A DNA stretch of 64,000 nucleotides from NCBI RefSeq assembly GCF_900113375.1, contig NZ_FOPC01000003.1, forward strand, positions 248,001 to 312,000, in the 5' to 3' direction. A program made the position numbers and the translations under genes. This stretch comes from Algoriphagus hitonicola (GTDB lineage Bacteria; Bacteroidota; Bacteroidia; Cytophagales; Cyclobacteriaceae). The notes beneath the pieces are model-generated. The model had not been told where the DNA came from. It saw only the letters and a program-made list of their open reading frames with translations, and did no database searches. Shown here piece by piece: positions 18,370 to 27,457 of this stretch. Position 1 is the first letter of the stretch. Each line of letters opens with the position of its first letter.

Positions 18370-19572
18370 ATGACATACGATATAGCGATCATAGGAGGAG
18401 GAATCGTCGGATTGGCCACAGGTTTGAAAATCTTGAACCAAAAACCGGACTTGAAAATCGTCATTCTGGAAAAAGAAAATCAACTCGCCAAACATCAAAC
18501 GGGAAATAACTCCGGAGTGATTCATTCAGGACTTTATTACAAACCGGGTTCACTCAAAGCCACCAATTGTATCAAGGGTTATCAGGAGTTGATTCAGTTT
18601 TGCGAAGCCGAAAAAATCCCTTTTGAGATCACAGGAAAAGTAGTCGTCGCCACTCGCAACGAGCAAAAAGCGCTCCTCGATACCCTGCTCAAAAGAGGCT
18701 TGGAAAATGGGCTTGAAGGCACTCGGAAAATCAGTTTGGAGGAACTCAACGAATACGAACCCCATTGCGCCGGAGTGGCTGCTATCCATGTGCCGCAGAC
18801 CGGAATCGTGGATTATCATCAAGTGGCTTTGGCTTATGGACGCAAAATTCTACAAGGAGGAGGAGCTATTTTATTAAATCATAAAGTCCTAAGCGTAAGC
18901 CATAAAAAAGGTATAAATCAAATCGAAACTTCAAATAAAAGCATTGAGGCAAAATTGGTCATTAATTGCGCGGGACTGTATTCAGATAAAGTCGCCAAAA
19001 TGAATGATGAATCCTCAACTGAGGTCAAAATCATTCCCTTTCGAGGAGAATATTTTAAGCTCAAAAAGGAAAAAGAATACTTGGTCAAAAACCTGATTTA
19101 TCCCGTACCCGACCCTAATTTTCCCTTTTTGGGTGTACACTTTACCCGCATGATGAAAGGCGGTGTGGAAGCCGGTCCAAATGCGGTACTAGCTTTTCGA
19201 CGAGAAGGCTATAAAAAATCTCAAATCAATCTTGGTGAATTGGCAGAAACTTTGGCTTGGCCAGGGTTTCAAAAAGTAGCGGCCAAGTATTGGAAAACCG
19301 GTTTTGGCGAACTGTACCGATCTTTTTCGAAAGCTGCTTTTACCAAAGCTTTGCAAGAATTGATTCCTGAAATCCAAGCATCCGATTTAGTCGAAGGCGG
19401 TGCTGGAGTCCGTGCCCAAGCCTGTGATCGAACAGGAGGATTACTGGATGATTTTGCCATCCGAGAATCTGAGTTTGCCATCAACGTGCTCAATGCCCCT
19501 TCTCCGGCAGCCACGAGCTCGCTATCCATTGGAGGCGCCGTTGCCAAAATGGCTTTAACTCGATTTCAATAA
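18370..19572 (+). CDS. lhgO: L-2-hydroxyglutarate oxidase
   Basis: FAD enzyme of the DAO family that oxidises L-2-hydroxyglutarate to 2-oxoglutarate and passes electrons to the membrane quinone pool. The 400 residues begin with the FAD fold IIGGGIVGLATGLKIL (7-22), followed by HQTGNNSGVIHSGLYYKPGS, the family signature. C-terminal blocks GGAGVRAQACDRTGG and NAPSPAATSSLSIG bind FAD and substrate. There is no signal peptide. Several related oxidases share the fold, but the HSGLYY block favours LhgO. Confidence 0.92.
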   Translation: MTYDIAIIGGGIVGLATGLKILNQKPDLKIVILEKENQLAKHQTGNNSGVIHSGLYYKPGSLKATNCIKGYQELIQFCEAEKIPFEITGKVVVATRNEQKALLDTLLKRGLENGLEGTRKISLEELNEYEPHCAGVAAIHVPQTGIVDYHQVALAYGRKILQGGGAILLNHKVLSVSHKKGINQIETSNKSIEAKLVINCAGLYSDKVAKMNDESSTEVKIIPFRGEYFKLKKEKEYLVKNLIYPVPDPNFPFLGVHFTRMMKGGVEAGPNAVLAFRREGYKKSQINLGELAETLAWPGFQKVAAKYWKTGFGELYRSFSKAAFTKALQELIPEIQASDLVEGGAGVRAQACDRTGGLLDDFAIRESEFAINVLNAPSPAATSSLSIGGAVAKMALTRFQ

Positions 19573-19603
19573 CTAATTAAATTATAAAGTTTTATAAAAA
19601 CAA

Positions 19604-21121
19604 TTAAACCTGTGTATTGACGGTATCAGGGAAATAGCGATTGGCTAATTTGATCATTTCATCGCCTTTGACCAAATCATGCACACTCAAGGTATTGGTG
19701 TGATAATGCCCTGCCGCTCCGATCAATTCCCTCACCGCTTCAATGGTGTTATGATGAAAATTATAGACTCGTTCAGCTTTATCCGTCACCACCAATCCAT
19801 TGACAAGTCCGCGCTTTTGAGTAGCTACGCCGGTCGGGCATTCATTGGTATTGCATCGTAAAGACTGAATACATCCTAGACTAAACATAAAACCCCGAGC
19901 AGAATTACAGATATCGGCGCCCAGCGCTATATTTTTCACAATCGAAAAAGCACTGACAACTTTTCCCGATGCAATTAATTTGATCTCATCTTTGAGATTA
20001 AATTTTTCCAAAGCCGCTTTGACAAAAATCAACGCCGGTTCCAGTGGCAATCCCACACTATCTGAAAACTCCAATGGAGCGGCACCCGTCCCTCCCTCCG
20101 CTCCATCGATGGTAATGAAGTCGGGCCAAGTTTCCTGACTGATCATCGCCTTGCAGAGTTCGATAAATTCCTCCGTTCTCCCGATACAAAGTTTAAATCC
20201 GACCGGTTTTCCTCCTGCAAGTTCCCTAAGCTGAGCAATGAACTGAATCATTTCTTTTGGATTGGAAAAAGCGCTGTGGGATGGAGGAGACAATACGGTA
20301 GTTCCTTGCAAAATCCCTCTGATCTTTGCTATTTCCGCAGTGTTTTTTATCCCTGGCAATACGCCACCATGACCGGGTTTAGCCCCCTGAGAAAGCTTCA
20401 ACTCAATCATTTTTACCTGTGGTAAACTAGCTTTCTCCTTGAAATCTTTGGCACTAAACCGACCCGATTCATCTCTACATCCAAAATATCCTGTACCAAT
20501 CTGCCAGCAAATATCTCCTCCTTCCAAATGATACGAGGCGATACCTCCCTCTCCGGTATTGTGTAGAAAATTTCCCTTTTTGGCCCCACGGTTCAATGCG
20601 ATAATGGCATTGCTGCTCAAAGAACCAAAACTCATGGCAGAAATATTCAAAATAGATGAAGAGTACGGTTGGGTGCAGAATTTGGACCCAATAGTAACCC
20701 GAAGGTCTTCATCTTTAGGGTGAACCGCATAAATCGAATGTCTCAAAGCCGTATAATCCTCTCCATCGATATCCCGCTGGGTACCAAATGGATGAGTATC
20801 ATTGACATTTTTGGCTCGACGGTAAGCCAAAGCGCGAAGGTTTCTACTAAAAGGCCTTCCGTCGGTATTGCTTTCCACAAAATACTGCTGCATTTCCGGA
20901 CTGATGGATTCCAGCATGTATCGAAAATTTCCGACAACTGGATAGTTTCTACGAATCGCATGCTTTTTTTGAACTGTATCGTAAATCCCCAATAAAGTCA
21001 AAGCAGCTAATACCGCCAAAACCAAATAGCCAAAGCGAAAGTCACTAAATTCATAAAACCACATCAAAAGAAGGGTGAGTGAAAAAAGAAAAATAATGGT
21101 TCCGAAAAATAACTTGTTCAT
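19604..21121 (-). CDS. FMN-binding glutamate synthase-like protein, membrane-anchored
   Basis: A 505-residue homologue of the FMN-binding domain of the glutamate synthase large subunit. Two N-terminal membrane helices (about 5-22 and 29-46) are followed by the TIM-barrel domain, with NTGEGGIASYHLEGGD, KPGHGGVLPG, TIDGAEGGTGAAPLEF and CNTNECPTGVATQKRG, the last resembling the iron-sulfur cysteine region. It has no glutaminase domain, so it cannot make glutamate from glutamine by itself. The physiological reaction of these standalone proteins is uncertain. It converges with lhgO, and both genes touch 2-oxoglutarate-type chemistry only by inference. Confidence 0.85.
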   Translation of the reverse strand: MNKLFFGTIIFLFSLTLLLMWFYEFSDFRFGYLVLAVLAALTLLGIYDTVQKKHAIRRNYPVVGNFRYMLESISPEMQQYFVESNTDGRPFSRNLRALAYRRAKNVNDTHPFGTQRDIDGEDYTALRHSIYAVHPKDEDLRVTIGSKFCTQPYSSSILNISAMSFGSLSSNAIIALNRGAKKGNFLHNTGEGGIASYHLEGGDICWQIGTGYFGCRDESGRFSAKDFKEKASLPQVKMIELKLSQGAKPGHGGVLPGIKNTAEIAKIRGILQGTTVLSPPSHSAFSNPKEMIQFIAQLRELAGGKPVGFKLCIGRTEEFIELCKAMISQETWPDFITIDGAEGGTGAAPLEFSDSVGLPLEPALIFVKAALEKFNLKDEIKLIASGKVVSAFSIVKNIALGADICNSARGFMFSLGCIQSLRCNTNECPTGVATQKRGLVNGLVVTDKAERVYNFHHNTIEAVRELIGAAGHYHTNTLSVHDLVKGDEMIKLANRYFPDTVNTQV

Positions 21122-21167
21122 GTGTAAGTGACTTTTTGCTAATATAAAGAATTGAAGGAAATTAGCC

Positions 21168-22127
21168 TCAGTTCAATAAAAATTCCAGTAGCCGGTATTC
21201 GGCATAGGAAAACTCATTTTTAGGGATTAAAAAACCGGTGTGGCCTCCCCGTTGAGGCATTTCTAGTACTAATTCTGATTTTTCGTTCGCTATTTTAGTG
21301 GGATAGCATTCGGAACCGAGAAGGGGATCATTCAGGGCATTGATTATCAGCGTTGGAATAGTGATTTGTGATATCCAATTATCAGGACTCACGGATTGGT
21401 AAAAGTCAGCCGCATCTTTAAATCCATGTAACTTCGCCGTAAAATGCGTATCAAATTCATCAAAGGAATCCACTCGATCAAGTAGGTCTAGATCAATCAA
21501 ATCGGGAAATTGCAGCGCCTTTGCACGGATTTTATTTTTCAATTTTCCCAGAAAGCGATTTTTATAAAACTGATTAGATTTCAATTTTAGCGTGGCAGCA
21601 CTAGAGGGCAGGTTACAAGGAGTGGAGTAAACCGCCGCCCGCTTGATCTGAGGCGGCAGGCTAAGCGCTTTTTCTCCCAAATATTTGAGGGTTTGGGCTC
21701 CTCCCATGCTGATCCCTGCCAGAAAAATATACTCATAATTTCTGTTCCCGATCACATGCTGCACCACTGTTTCCAAATCATAACTGGCCCCATGGTGATA
21801 TAAAATAGGCTTTAGATTGATCTCTCCACCGCAGCTTCGGTTATTCCAAACTACTACATCGACTCCATGTTGATTAAATAATTTGACCAAACCCATGGCG
21901 TAATGACGATACGAATCCCCCTCTAATCCATGGGAAACAATCAGAAGTCGATCTGAGCCCACTTCGGACCAATCCAAATTCAAAAAATCATCATCGGGGG
22001 TATCGATTTTTTCTCGTTGATAGCTTACTCCTTTCACCTTGCGTAATAAACTCGGCACGATGGTTTCCAGGTGTCCATTAAAGAGGTAAAAAGGAGGATT
22101 GCGGTACTTAGAAGAAATAATAGGCAT
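21168..22127 (-). CDS. YheT family alpha/beta hydrolase
   Basis: A 319-residue soluble hydrolase of the YheT/EMB8 family. The oxyanion segment LLIVSHGLEGDSYRHYA, the nucleophile elbow AGISMGGAQTLKYLGE (Ser), the acid-strand region LIINALNDPLL (Asp) and the C-terminal MPQRGGHTGFL (His) supply the catalytic triad. VWNNRSCGGEINL is another family block. It is probably an esterase of lipid or aromatic esters; the substrate is not known. Confidence 0.9.
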   Translation of the reverse strand: MPIISSKYRNPPFYLFNGHLETIVPSLLRKVKGVSYQREKIDTPDDDFLNLDWSEVGSDRLLIVSHGLEGDSYRHYAMGLVKLFNQHGVDVVVWNNRSCGGEINLKPILYHHGASYDLETVVQHVIGNRNYEYIFLAGISMGGAQTLKYLGEKALSLPPQIKRAAVYSTPCNLPSSAATLKLKSNQFYKNRFLGKLKNKIRAKALQFPDLIDLDLLDRVDSFDEFDTHFTAKLHGFKDAADFYQSVSPDNWISQITIPTLIINALNDPLLGSECYPTKIANEKSELVLEMPQRGGHTGFLIPKNEFSYAEYRLLEFLLN

Positions 22128-22228
22128 AGAATAAAAAACTTAACACGCTATTCATCTTAGGATAAATAACGCCAACTAATCAAACGCTACTTTTGTATAG
22201 AATTTTCTTCATAGGGTATAAAACATAA

Positions 22229-22262
22229 AAGCGGAGTCGCAGGTGCAGACTCCTTTTTTTAT
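22229..22262 (-). terminator. Hairpin with T/A tracts after the Hpt gene (works on either strand)
   Basis: GGAGTC (22233-22238) pairs with GACTCC (22248-22253). On the plus strand seven T residues follow. On the minus strand TTTTATGTTTT follows after GC. It overlaps the end of the Hpt gene, so it most likely ends the minus-strand operon, but the better T tract is on the plus side. Confidence 0.6.
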
Positions 22263-22603
22263 ATCATCCGGGCAACTTCCTCAATGGCGTTTAGCAGACG
22301 GAGTTTTAATTTTGCCCAATGCTTTTCAAAGTCTTCACCAAATCCCTGGGATTCTAGAATCTCCTTTCCCTCCTGTAGAATTTCAGTCAAATCATCAAAT
22401 TCAAACATGCCCAAGGTGGGTTTTACCTTATGTCTGATTTGCTGAATCGTGACCTCATCCCGCATAGTCACACCCTCTTCATACACATCCTTTAGTTCAT
22501 GGAGACCATTGTGTATTGCCCGGGTGAGTTCATCCTTAAATTCTTCATCCCCCTCTGCCATATCTACGATGAGTTGTCGTAGATCAGGATAACTTGTGCT
22601 CAT
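22259..22603 (-). CDS. Hpt (histidine phosphotransfer) domain protein
   Basis: A 114-residue all-helical protein that matches an Hpt domain. The phosphoacceptor is probably H58 in QQIRHKVKPTLGMF, the HxxK/P-type motif, and preceding and following helices (FKDELTRAIHNGLHELKDVY; DFEKHWAKLKLRLLNAI) complete a four-helix bundle. These proteins relay phosphate between a hybrid histidine kinase and a response regulator. No kinase or regulator is nearby, so the partners are elsewhere. Its start overlaps the YhiN-like gene by four bases (ATGA type), which implies coupling. Confidence 0.75.
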   Translation of the reverse strand: MSTSYPDLRQLIVDMAEGDEEFKDELTRAIHNGLHELKDVYEEGVTMRDEVTIQQIRHKVKPTLGMFEFDDLTEILQEGKEILESQGFGEDFEKHWAKLKLRLLNAIEEVARMI

Positions 22604-23814
22604 ATAGAATGCCTAATTGAAGATACGCCCGCTAAATAACCTGTGGACCAAGCGGCTTGAAAATTAAAACCACCTGTAATCCCATCAATATTCAATACTT
22701 CTCCTGAAAAATAAATATTCGGGTGATAAATACTTTCCATAGTTTCTGGGTGAATGCCTGAAAGGTCCACTCCACCTGCAGTTACGAACTCTTCTTTGAA
22801 GGTGGTTTTTCCTTTAATGGTCAAAATATAGCAAAAAAGATTCTGTACCAATTTATTAAGTTGTTTTTTGGAAAAATTCCCGAAAGAATCCAATTCGCCG
22901 ATCTCTGCCCGTTCCAAAAAATGCTCCCAAAGCCGCCCCGGAATACCAAACAGCGGGTAGTTCTTGATCAACCGATTGGGGTGGGCTTTTTGATAGTTTC
23001 TCAGCTGTTCCTCATATTCTATCTCTTTGAAATTCCCGTTCCAATTGATCACCGCCCTAGCTTCATATTTACATTCATGTAGCCAATCTGCCCCAAAAGC
23101 CGACAACTTCAATACAGCGGGACCACTGATACCCCAATGGGTAATCAGCAAAGGACCAGAATAGGAAAGTTTGGTGGACTCTAATCTCACATGAGCCTGA
23201 GGCACTGACAAGCCCATCAATTTCCGAATAGGCTCAGCCGGAGTATTAAATGTAAATAAGGAAGGAATGGGAGATTTAATTTGATGGTTTAGACCATCAA
23301 GAAAATGATAACCGGAAATCTTCGGGTTTCCTCCAGTCGCCAAAATGACTGCATCTACCTTTATTTTCTCGTGTTCAAACTGTAATTCAAGTCCATTTGA
23401 ATTTGTTTGAATGGCATTCAAAGCCATTCCGGTTTCAATTCGAACATTCCTTTCCCTTGCCTCCTTCAGCAAAGCATCAACTATCGAGGATGAATCATCT
23501 GAAACCGGAAAAACACGACCATCCTCCTCAACTTTTAGCTTGACACCTCTGGACTCAAACCAGGTAAAGGTATCCTTTTGGTCAAAATGCCGAAAAACCC
23601 GCTTCAGAAACTTCTCTCCCCGAGGATAATTTTTCACCAATTTAGAAATCTCCATCGGCCGGTGGGTGACATTGCACCGTCCGCCCCCGGAAATCCGGAC
23701 TTTGGAAAGAAGCTTAGATGTCTTTTCATAAATCGTCACCTGATTTCCCTGCCGAGCTGCATGAATAGCAGCAAAGAAACCTGCCGCACCCCCTCCGATC
23801 ACTGCTATTTTCAA
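22600..23814 (-). CDS. YhiN/HI0933-type NAD(P)/FAD-dependent oxidoreductase
   Basis: Flavoprotein of the HI0933 family with the FAD fold KIAVIGGGAAGFFAA, the family signature VRISGGGRCNVTH and the C-terminal FAD block GEVLNIDGITGGFNFQAAWSTG. The substrate is unknown. The longest reading starts at ATG 23868 and would overlap the HerA-like gene by 32 bases. A TTG at 23812-23814 gives the natural start directly before the Rossmann strand and leaves a 22-base gap, so I chose it. The same transcript likely continues into the Hpt gene. Confidence 0.88.
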   Translation of the reverse strand: MKIAVIGGGAAGFFAAIHAARQGNQVTIYEKTSKLLSKVRISGGGRCNVTHRPMEISKLVKNYPRGEKFLKRVFRHFDQKDTFTWFESRGVKLKVEEDGRVFPVSDDSSSIVDALLKEARERNVRIETGMALNAIQTNSNGLELQFEHEKIKVDAVILATGGNPKISGYHFLDGLNHQIKSPIPSLFTFNTPAEPIRKLMGLSVPQAHVRLESTKLSYSGPLLITHWGISGPAVLKLSAFGADWLHECKYEARAVINWNGNFKEIEYEEQLRNYQKAHPNRLIKNYPLFGIPGRLWEHFLERAEIGELDSFGNFSKKQLNKLVQNLFCYILTIKGKTTFKEEFVTAGGVDLSGIHPETMESIYHPNIYFSGEVLNIDGITGGFNFQAAWSTGYLAGVSSIRHSI

Positions 23815-23836
23815 AGGAATAAATATTTTTTTATTG

Positions 23837-25372
23837 TCATCTTCTAGAAAATGAACCCAATATCCCACGAGTCAACTCGCGAAAGATCGTTCTTCCGATT
23901 TGTCTTACCAGGGTATTTTTGCTGAGTTCCTCAATCAAGGACTGGTCCTGTGGTGTTCTTGCCGTAGTTCGGGACCTGCTTCCAGGACCGGCTAGATCCG
24001 CTTTTTCCTGCTCTTTCTCTATTTGATCCATTTTTTGATTCAAAATTTCAAAAGCACTTTCCCGATCTATTTCTTGATTGTACTTCGGGACCAAAGTGGA
24101 TTCACTGACCACCTGATCAATTTCCGAAGAGCTCAAAATATCCATTCGGGTGATCGGAGCTCTGATCAACGTGTGCGCTAGAGGGGTAGGAATACCTTTT
24201 TCGTTTAGAGCAGTGACTAGCGCCTCTCCGATTCCCATTGAAGTCAAAACTTCAGAAGTATTATAATAAGGCGAAATCGGATAGTTTTCGGCGGTTTTAC
24301 TAATGGCTTTTCGATCTTTGGCAGTAAATGCCCGCAGGGAATGCTGGACTTTTAGTCCCAACTGTCCCAATACGGATTCTGGCACGTCGGTAGGAGTCTG
24401 TGTACAGAAGAATACCCCCACCCCTTTAGATCGGATGAGCTTGATGATGGTTTCGATTTTTTCCAACAGATCTTTTGAAGCACTACTGAAAACCAAGTGT
24501 GCTTCGTCAATAAATAAACAAAGCTTCGGTTGATCTGAGTCTCCTTGCTCGGGAAAAGTCTCATAAATCTCCGACAAAACACTCAACATAAATGTCGAAA
24601 ATAGCTTTGGCTTGCTTTGAATATCGGTCAACCGAATGATGGAAATAATTCCCTTTCCATCCTTTCTTCGGACAAAATCATTCACATCAAAAGACTGCTC
24701 TCCAAAAAACCGCTCCGCTCCCTGTTGCTCGAGTTCGATGATTTTCCGCATGATGGTATTGACCGAGGCAGCGGACACTTGCCCAAACTCCTTTTGAATC
24801 GCCTCTTTTCCTTCATTAGTGATAAACTGCAATACTCGTTTGAGATCTTTCAAATCCAGAAGTGGCAAATGATGCGTGTCGCAATAGCGAAATACCAAAG
24901 CGATCACACCTTGCTGCGTGGAATTCAGATCCAAAATCTGGGAAATCAAAACCGGACCAAATTCTGAAACAGTGGCTTTGAGATTGACTCCCTTCTCTTT
25001 CGAAATCGACATCAACTCCACCGGCAAACCCATGGGTTCATAATCTACTCCGATTTGCGCCGATCGCTTCAGTATAAAATCATTGGCCTCTCCCGGTTGT
25101 GCCAGGCCGGATAAATCCCCTTTGAGATCCATCAAAACAGAAGAAATCCCTTTGAGCGAAAGCTGCTCTGAGATCACCTGTAGGGTTTTTGTCTTTCCGG
25201 TTCCCGTGGCTCCTGCAATCAGACCATGCCTGTTCAGGGTTTTTAGCGGAACTTTGATGGTTGCACCGGTGATGGGTTCTCCCTCTAATATACCTGTACC
25301 TAAGACAATAAAATCTTTTTTATAGGTTTGACCTTCGGCGAGGTGCTGGGTGAATTTTTCTTTTTGACTCAT
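23837..25372 (-). CDS. HerA-like DUF853 ATPase (YjgR family)
   Basis: A 511-residue P-loop ATPase of the HerA/FtsK superfamily. The Walker A motif is GATGTGKTKT (54-63) in a HAS-barrel context (VPLKTLNRHGLIAG), Walker B is CLFIDEAHLVF, and a conserved VFFCTQTPTDVP block follows. The C-terminal tail has a hydrophilic coiled region (DQIEKEQEKADLAGPGSRSRTT). The role of YjgR proteins is unproven; relatives act as DNA or protein pumps. It has no signal or membrane segment. It is followed closely by the YhiN flavoprotein and Hpt genes. Confidence 0.88.
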   Translation of the reverse strand: MSQKEKFTQHLAEGQTYKKDFIVLGTGILEGEPITGATIKVPLKTLNRHGLIAGATGTGKTKTLQVISEQLSLKGISSVLMDLKGDLSGLAQPGEANDFILKRSAQIGVDYEPMGLPVELMSISKEKGVNLKATVSEFGPVLISQILDLNSTQQGVIALVFRYCDTHHLPLLDLKDLKRVLQFITNEGKEAIQKEFGQVSAASVNTIMRKIIELEQQGAERFFGEQSFDVNDFVRRKDGKGIISIIRLTDIQSKPKLFSTFMLSVLSEIYETFPEQGDSDQPKLCLFIDEAHLVFSSASKDLLEKIETIIKLIRSKGVGVFFCTQTPTDVPESVLGQLGLKVQHSLRAFTAKDRKAISKTAENYPISPYYNTSEVLTSMGIGEALVTALNEKGIPTPLAHTLIRAPITRMDILSSSEIDQVVSESTLVPKYNQEIDRESAFEILNQKMDQIEKEQEKADLAGPGSRSRTTARTPQDQSLIEELSKNTLVRQIGRTIFRELTRGILGSFSRR

Positions 25373-25464
25373 GGCTGAAAAAAGATTGAAGGTTGAAACT
25401 ACAAAAAAACCTTAAAGCCAATAGCATTAAGGTTTTAGTAAAATATTAGTATTAACAAAATATT

Positions 25465-25872
25465 TTAATGAGTGACTAATGGCTCCAGCGTTTTTGCCTG
25501 AGCAATAAAATCCTCGATTTTAGATAGCGCAGGGACAGCTTTGGTCAATCCTTTTTCTTCCTGTGTTTTTACCAAAGCAGCGTGAAGATTTTCTGCATTT
25601 CTGGTTCTGAGTTCTTTCACCGTATCTACACCAGCCGCTTTCAACAGCTCCGCAAATTGACTGGCCACGCCATTGATCCGGAATAGATCTGCCATATTGA
25701 CCCAGTCGAGGATTCTACCTTCGTCGATTCCGGATGATTCAGCGATTGATTTTCGGCCTGATTTTGAGGCTCCTTTTTCTAGCAACCCTTCTACGGTAGT
25801 GATTCCAGCTTGAGCCAATTTGCCCTTAAAAACTTCTCCAATTCCTTCGATGGCTGTGATTGATTTTCCCAT
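25465..25872 (-). CDS. DUF4332 helix-hairpin-helix protein
   Basis: A 135-residue protein made of two tandem helix-hairpin-helix units: ITAIEGIGEVFKGKLAQAGI (residues 5-24) and LFRINGVASQFAELLKAAGV in the second half. This matches DUF4332, a domain of unknown function that may bind DNA or RNA. There are no catalytic residues. It is a free-standing gene. The purine-rich stretch before it gives no strong promoter match. Confidence 0.82.
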   Translation of the reverse strand: MGKSITAIEGIGEVFKGKLAQAGITTVEGLLEKGASKSGRKSIAESSGIDEGRILDWVNMADLFRINGVASQFAELLKAAGVDTVKELRTRNAENLHAALVKTQEEKGLTKAVPALSKIEDFIAQAKTLEPLVTH

Positions 25873-26069
25873 GATTTTTTGGTTTTATGTTAGTAAATTA
25901 AAAGTCTCAAGATCCTACATGAGATTTTTTTCATGACCTAAAATAAAGACAATTTTTGGCTTCCGAAACGCATTTCATAAAATACCTTCAAAATCTTCAT
26001 TGAGAAACTTTAACTTTACAATTGTTTACCATCTGCCTTTATTGCAGTATTCAAATTTGCATCTGACCC

Positions 26070-26768
26070 GTGATAAAAAAATTTCTTTGTTTTCTGACGC
26101 TTATCTTTCTACTGGCTGAAACTCCACTTCTCGCGCAATCCGTACCTAATCTAGGTCAAGCCGATCGATGGATGAAAGGTGCCTTGGCTGCCATGGAAAG
26201 GAATGACTACGAAACCGCCAATTCTATTTTCAGAAACTTAATTGATTCGAGTCTGCCGCTTCCTCCGGAAATGCCCTATTATTTTGCGGAAACGCTTTTT
26301 GAATTAAAGCAATATGACAACAGTCAGAAATTTCTGAATAAATACCTGGAGTTGAATGGTTTTAGAGGAGAAAACTATCAAGGTGCCCAAGAGCTGAAGG
26401 AAAAATTGGAAAAGCCTCTTACCGAAATTCAACAGTGTCAGCTTTGCAATGCCCAAGGTTATCGTCACCAAACTTGCGAAAACTGTCTAGGTGCGCAACA
26501 AATCGAACAATCCTGCAGCTACTGCAAAGCCGCCGGAGTCGTTGGCTGTAGTCGGTGTGCAGCAAGTGGTATGATTACCAAACGGAATATCTTCAACATC
26601 GTGGAGTACTTCGAATGTGAGCGCTGTAGCGGAAAAGGGAGATTAACCTGTCCCACTTGCCAAGGAAGTAAAGTAGAAAAAAGTGATTGTAGAGTTTGTG
26701 GAGGTTCTGGAAAAACAGCAACTGAAACCGTCTGTAATCATCAGGAACTTGATCATGATCACGATTGA
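26070..26768 (+). CDS. Exported TPR-like protein with seven CxxC zinc-ribbon knuckles
   Basis: A 232-residue protein starting at GTG. Residues 1-23 look like a signal peptide (FLLAETPLLAQ). A helical repeat region (about 30-110: KQYDNSQKFLNKYLEL) is followed by seven CxxC pairs at 123/126, 136/139, 149/152, 160/163, 183/186, 194/197 and 207/210, with the DnaJ-type spacing CxxCxGxG (CSGKG, CQGSK). The tail is HQELDHDHDHD-like. DnaJ central domains are normally cytoplasmic, so an exported version is unusual. Function unknown; zinc binding is expected from the motif. Confidence 0.78.
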   Translation: MIKKFLCFLTLIFLLAETPLLAQSVPNLGQADRWMKGALAAMERNDYETANSIFRNLIDSSLPLPPEMPYYFAETLFELKQYDNSQKFLNKYLELNGFRGENYQGAQELKEKLEKPLTEIQQCQLCNAQGYRHQTCENCLGAQQIEQSCSYCKAAGVVGCSRCAASGMITKRNIFNIVEYFECERCSGKGRLTCPTCQGSKVEKSDCRVCGGSGKTATETVCNHQELDHDHD

Positions 26769-26789
26769 AATCGAGAAAAATTCAAACTA

Positions 26790-26825
26790 AAAAAGTCCCA
26801 ACAGATACACCAGTGGGACTTTTTT
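26790..26825. terminator. Bidirectional hairpin terminator between convergent genes
   Basis: Stem AGTCCCA / TGGGACT with A residues before and T residues after, between the zinc-ribbon gene (plus) and the TPR lipoprotein gene (minus). Confidence 0.75.
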
Positions 26826-26844
26826 GATAGAAAATTTTTCTATT

Positions 26845-27447
26845 CTATTGGCAATATTTTGCAAAAGCCTCAGATGATCCGGGGTATTCCAGACCACTTG
26901 CCAGCTGCAAATCCTCACAAGCACTTCCGATATTTCCCATGGCTACTTTCAATAGCCCACGATTGTAATAGGCTTGACCAAAATTCTTGTCTCTTCTGAT
27001 CGCACTGCCGTAGGCTTTGAGTGCTTCTTCGGTATTTCCTAGTGAATGATAAGCTCTCCCTTTAAGAAAAGAAGCCATCGCAGGAGCACCGGAAATTTCC
27101 TCAGCACGATTGGCATAAAGGAGCGCGTTGGTATAATTTTCAGTGGTGTGATACACATTTGACAAACTCAATAAAATCTGGAAGTTGTTCGGATCTATTT
27201 TTAAAGCTTGTTCAAAATCAGATTTTGCTTCCTCAAAATTCCCTGCTTCTTCATAAGCTCTTCCTCTGCTGTAAAGTGTCGAGACATCTTTGGGATTATT
27301 CTTGAGTTTTTCGGTATAAGCTACGACCGCTTGATCATAATCTCCATCATTATAATAGGTGTCGGCTTGGTTTTGATCAGAATTAGAACAAGCCAGCAAC
27401 GCCATACTGAAGAGTAAAGTGATCCCCGCTCGGATTGATAATTTCAT
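26845..27447 (-). CDS. TPR-repeat lipoprotein
   Basis: A 200-residue protein with a lipoprotein signal peptide (LLFSMALLAC, lipid Cys at position 20) and about five tetratricopeptide repeats from 29 onward, for example AYEEAGNFEEAKSDFEQALKIDPN. It is predicted to sit in the periplasm or on the outer membrane as a protein-interaction scaffold. It lies 10 bases after dapD on the same strand and is probably cotranscribed. The function is not known. Confidence 0.85.
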   Translation of the reverse strand: MKLSIRAGITLLFSMALLACSNSDQNQADTYYNDGDYDQAVVAYTEKLKNNPKDVSTLYSRGRAYEEAGNFEEAKSDFEQALKIDPNNFQILLSLSNVYHTTENYTNALLYANRAEEISGAPAMASFLKGRAYHSLGNTEEALKAYGSAIRRDKNFGQAYYNRGLLKVAMGNIGSACEDLQLASGLEYPGSSEAFAKYCQ

Positions 27448-27457
27448 ACTAGTTGGT

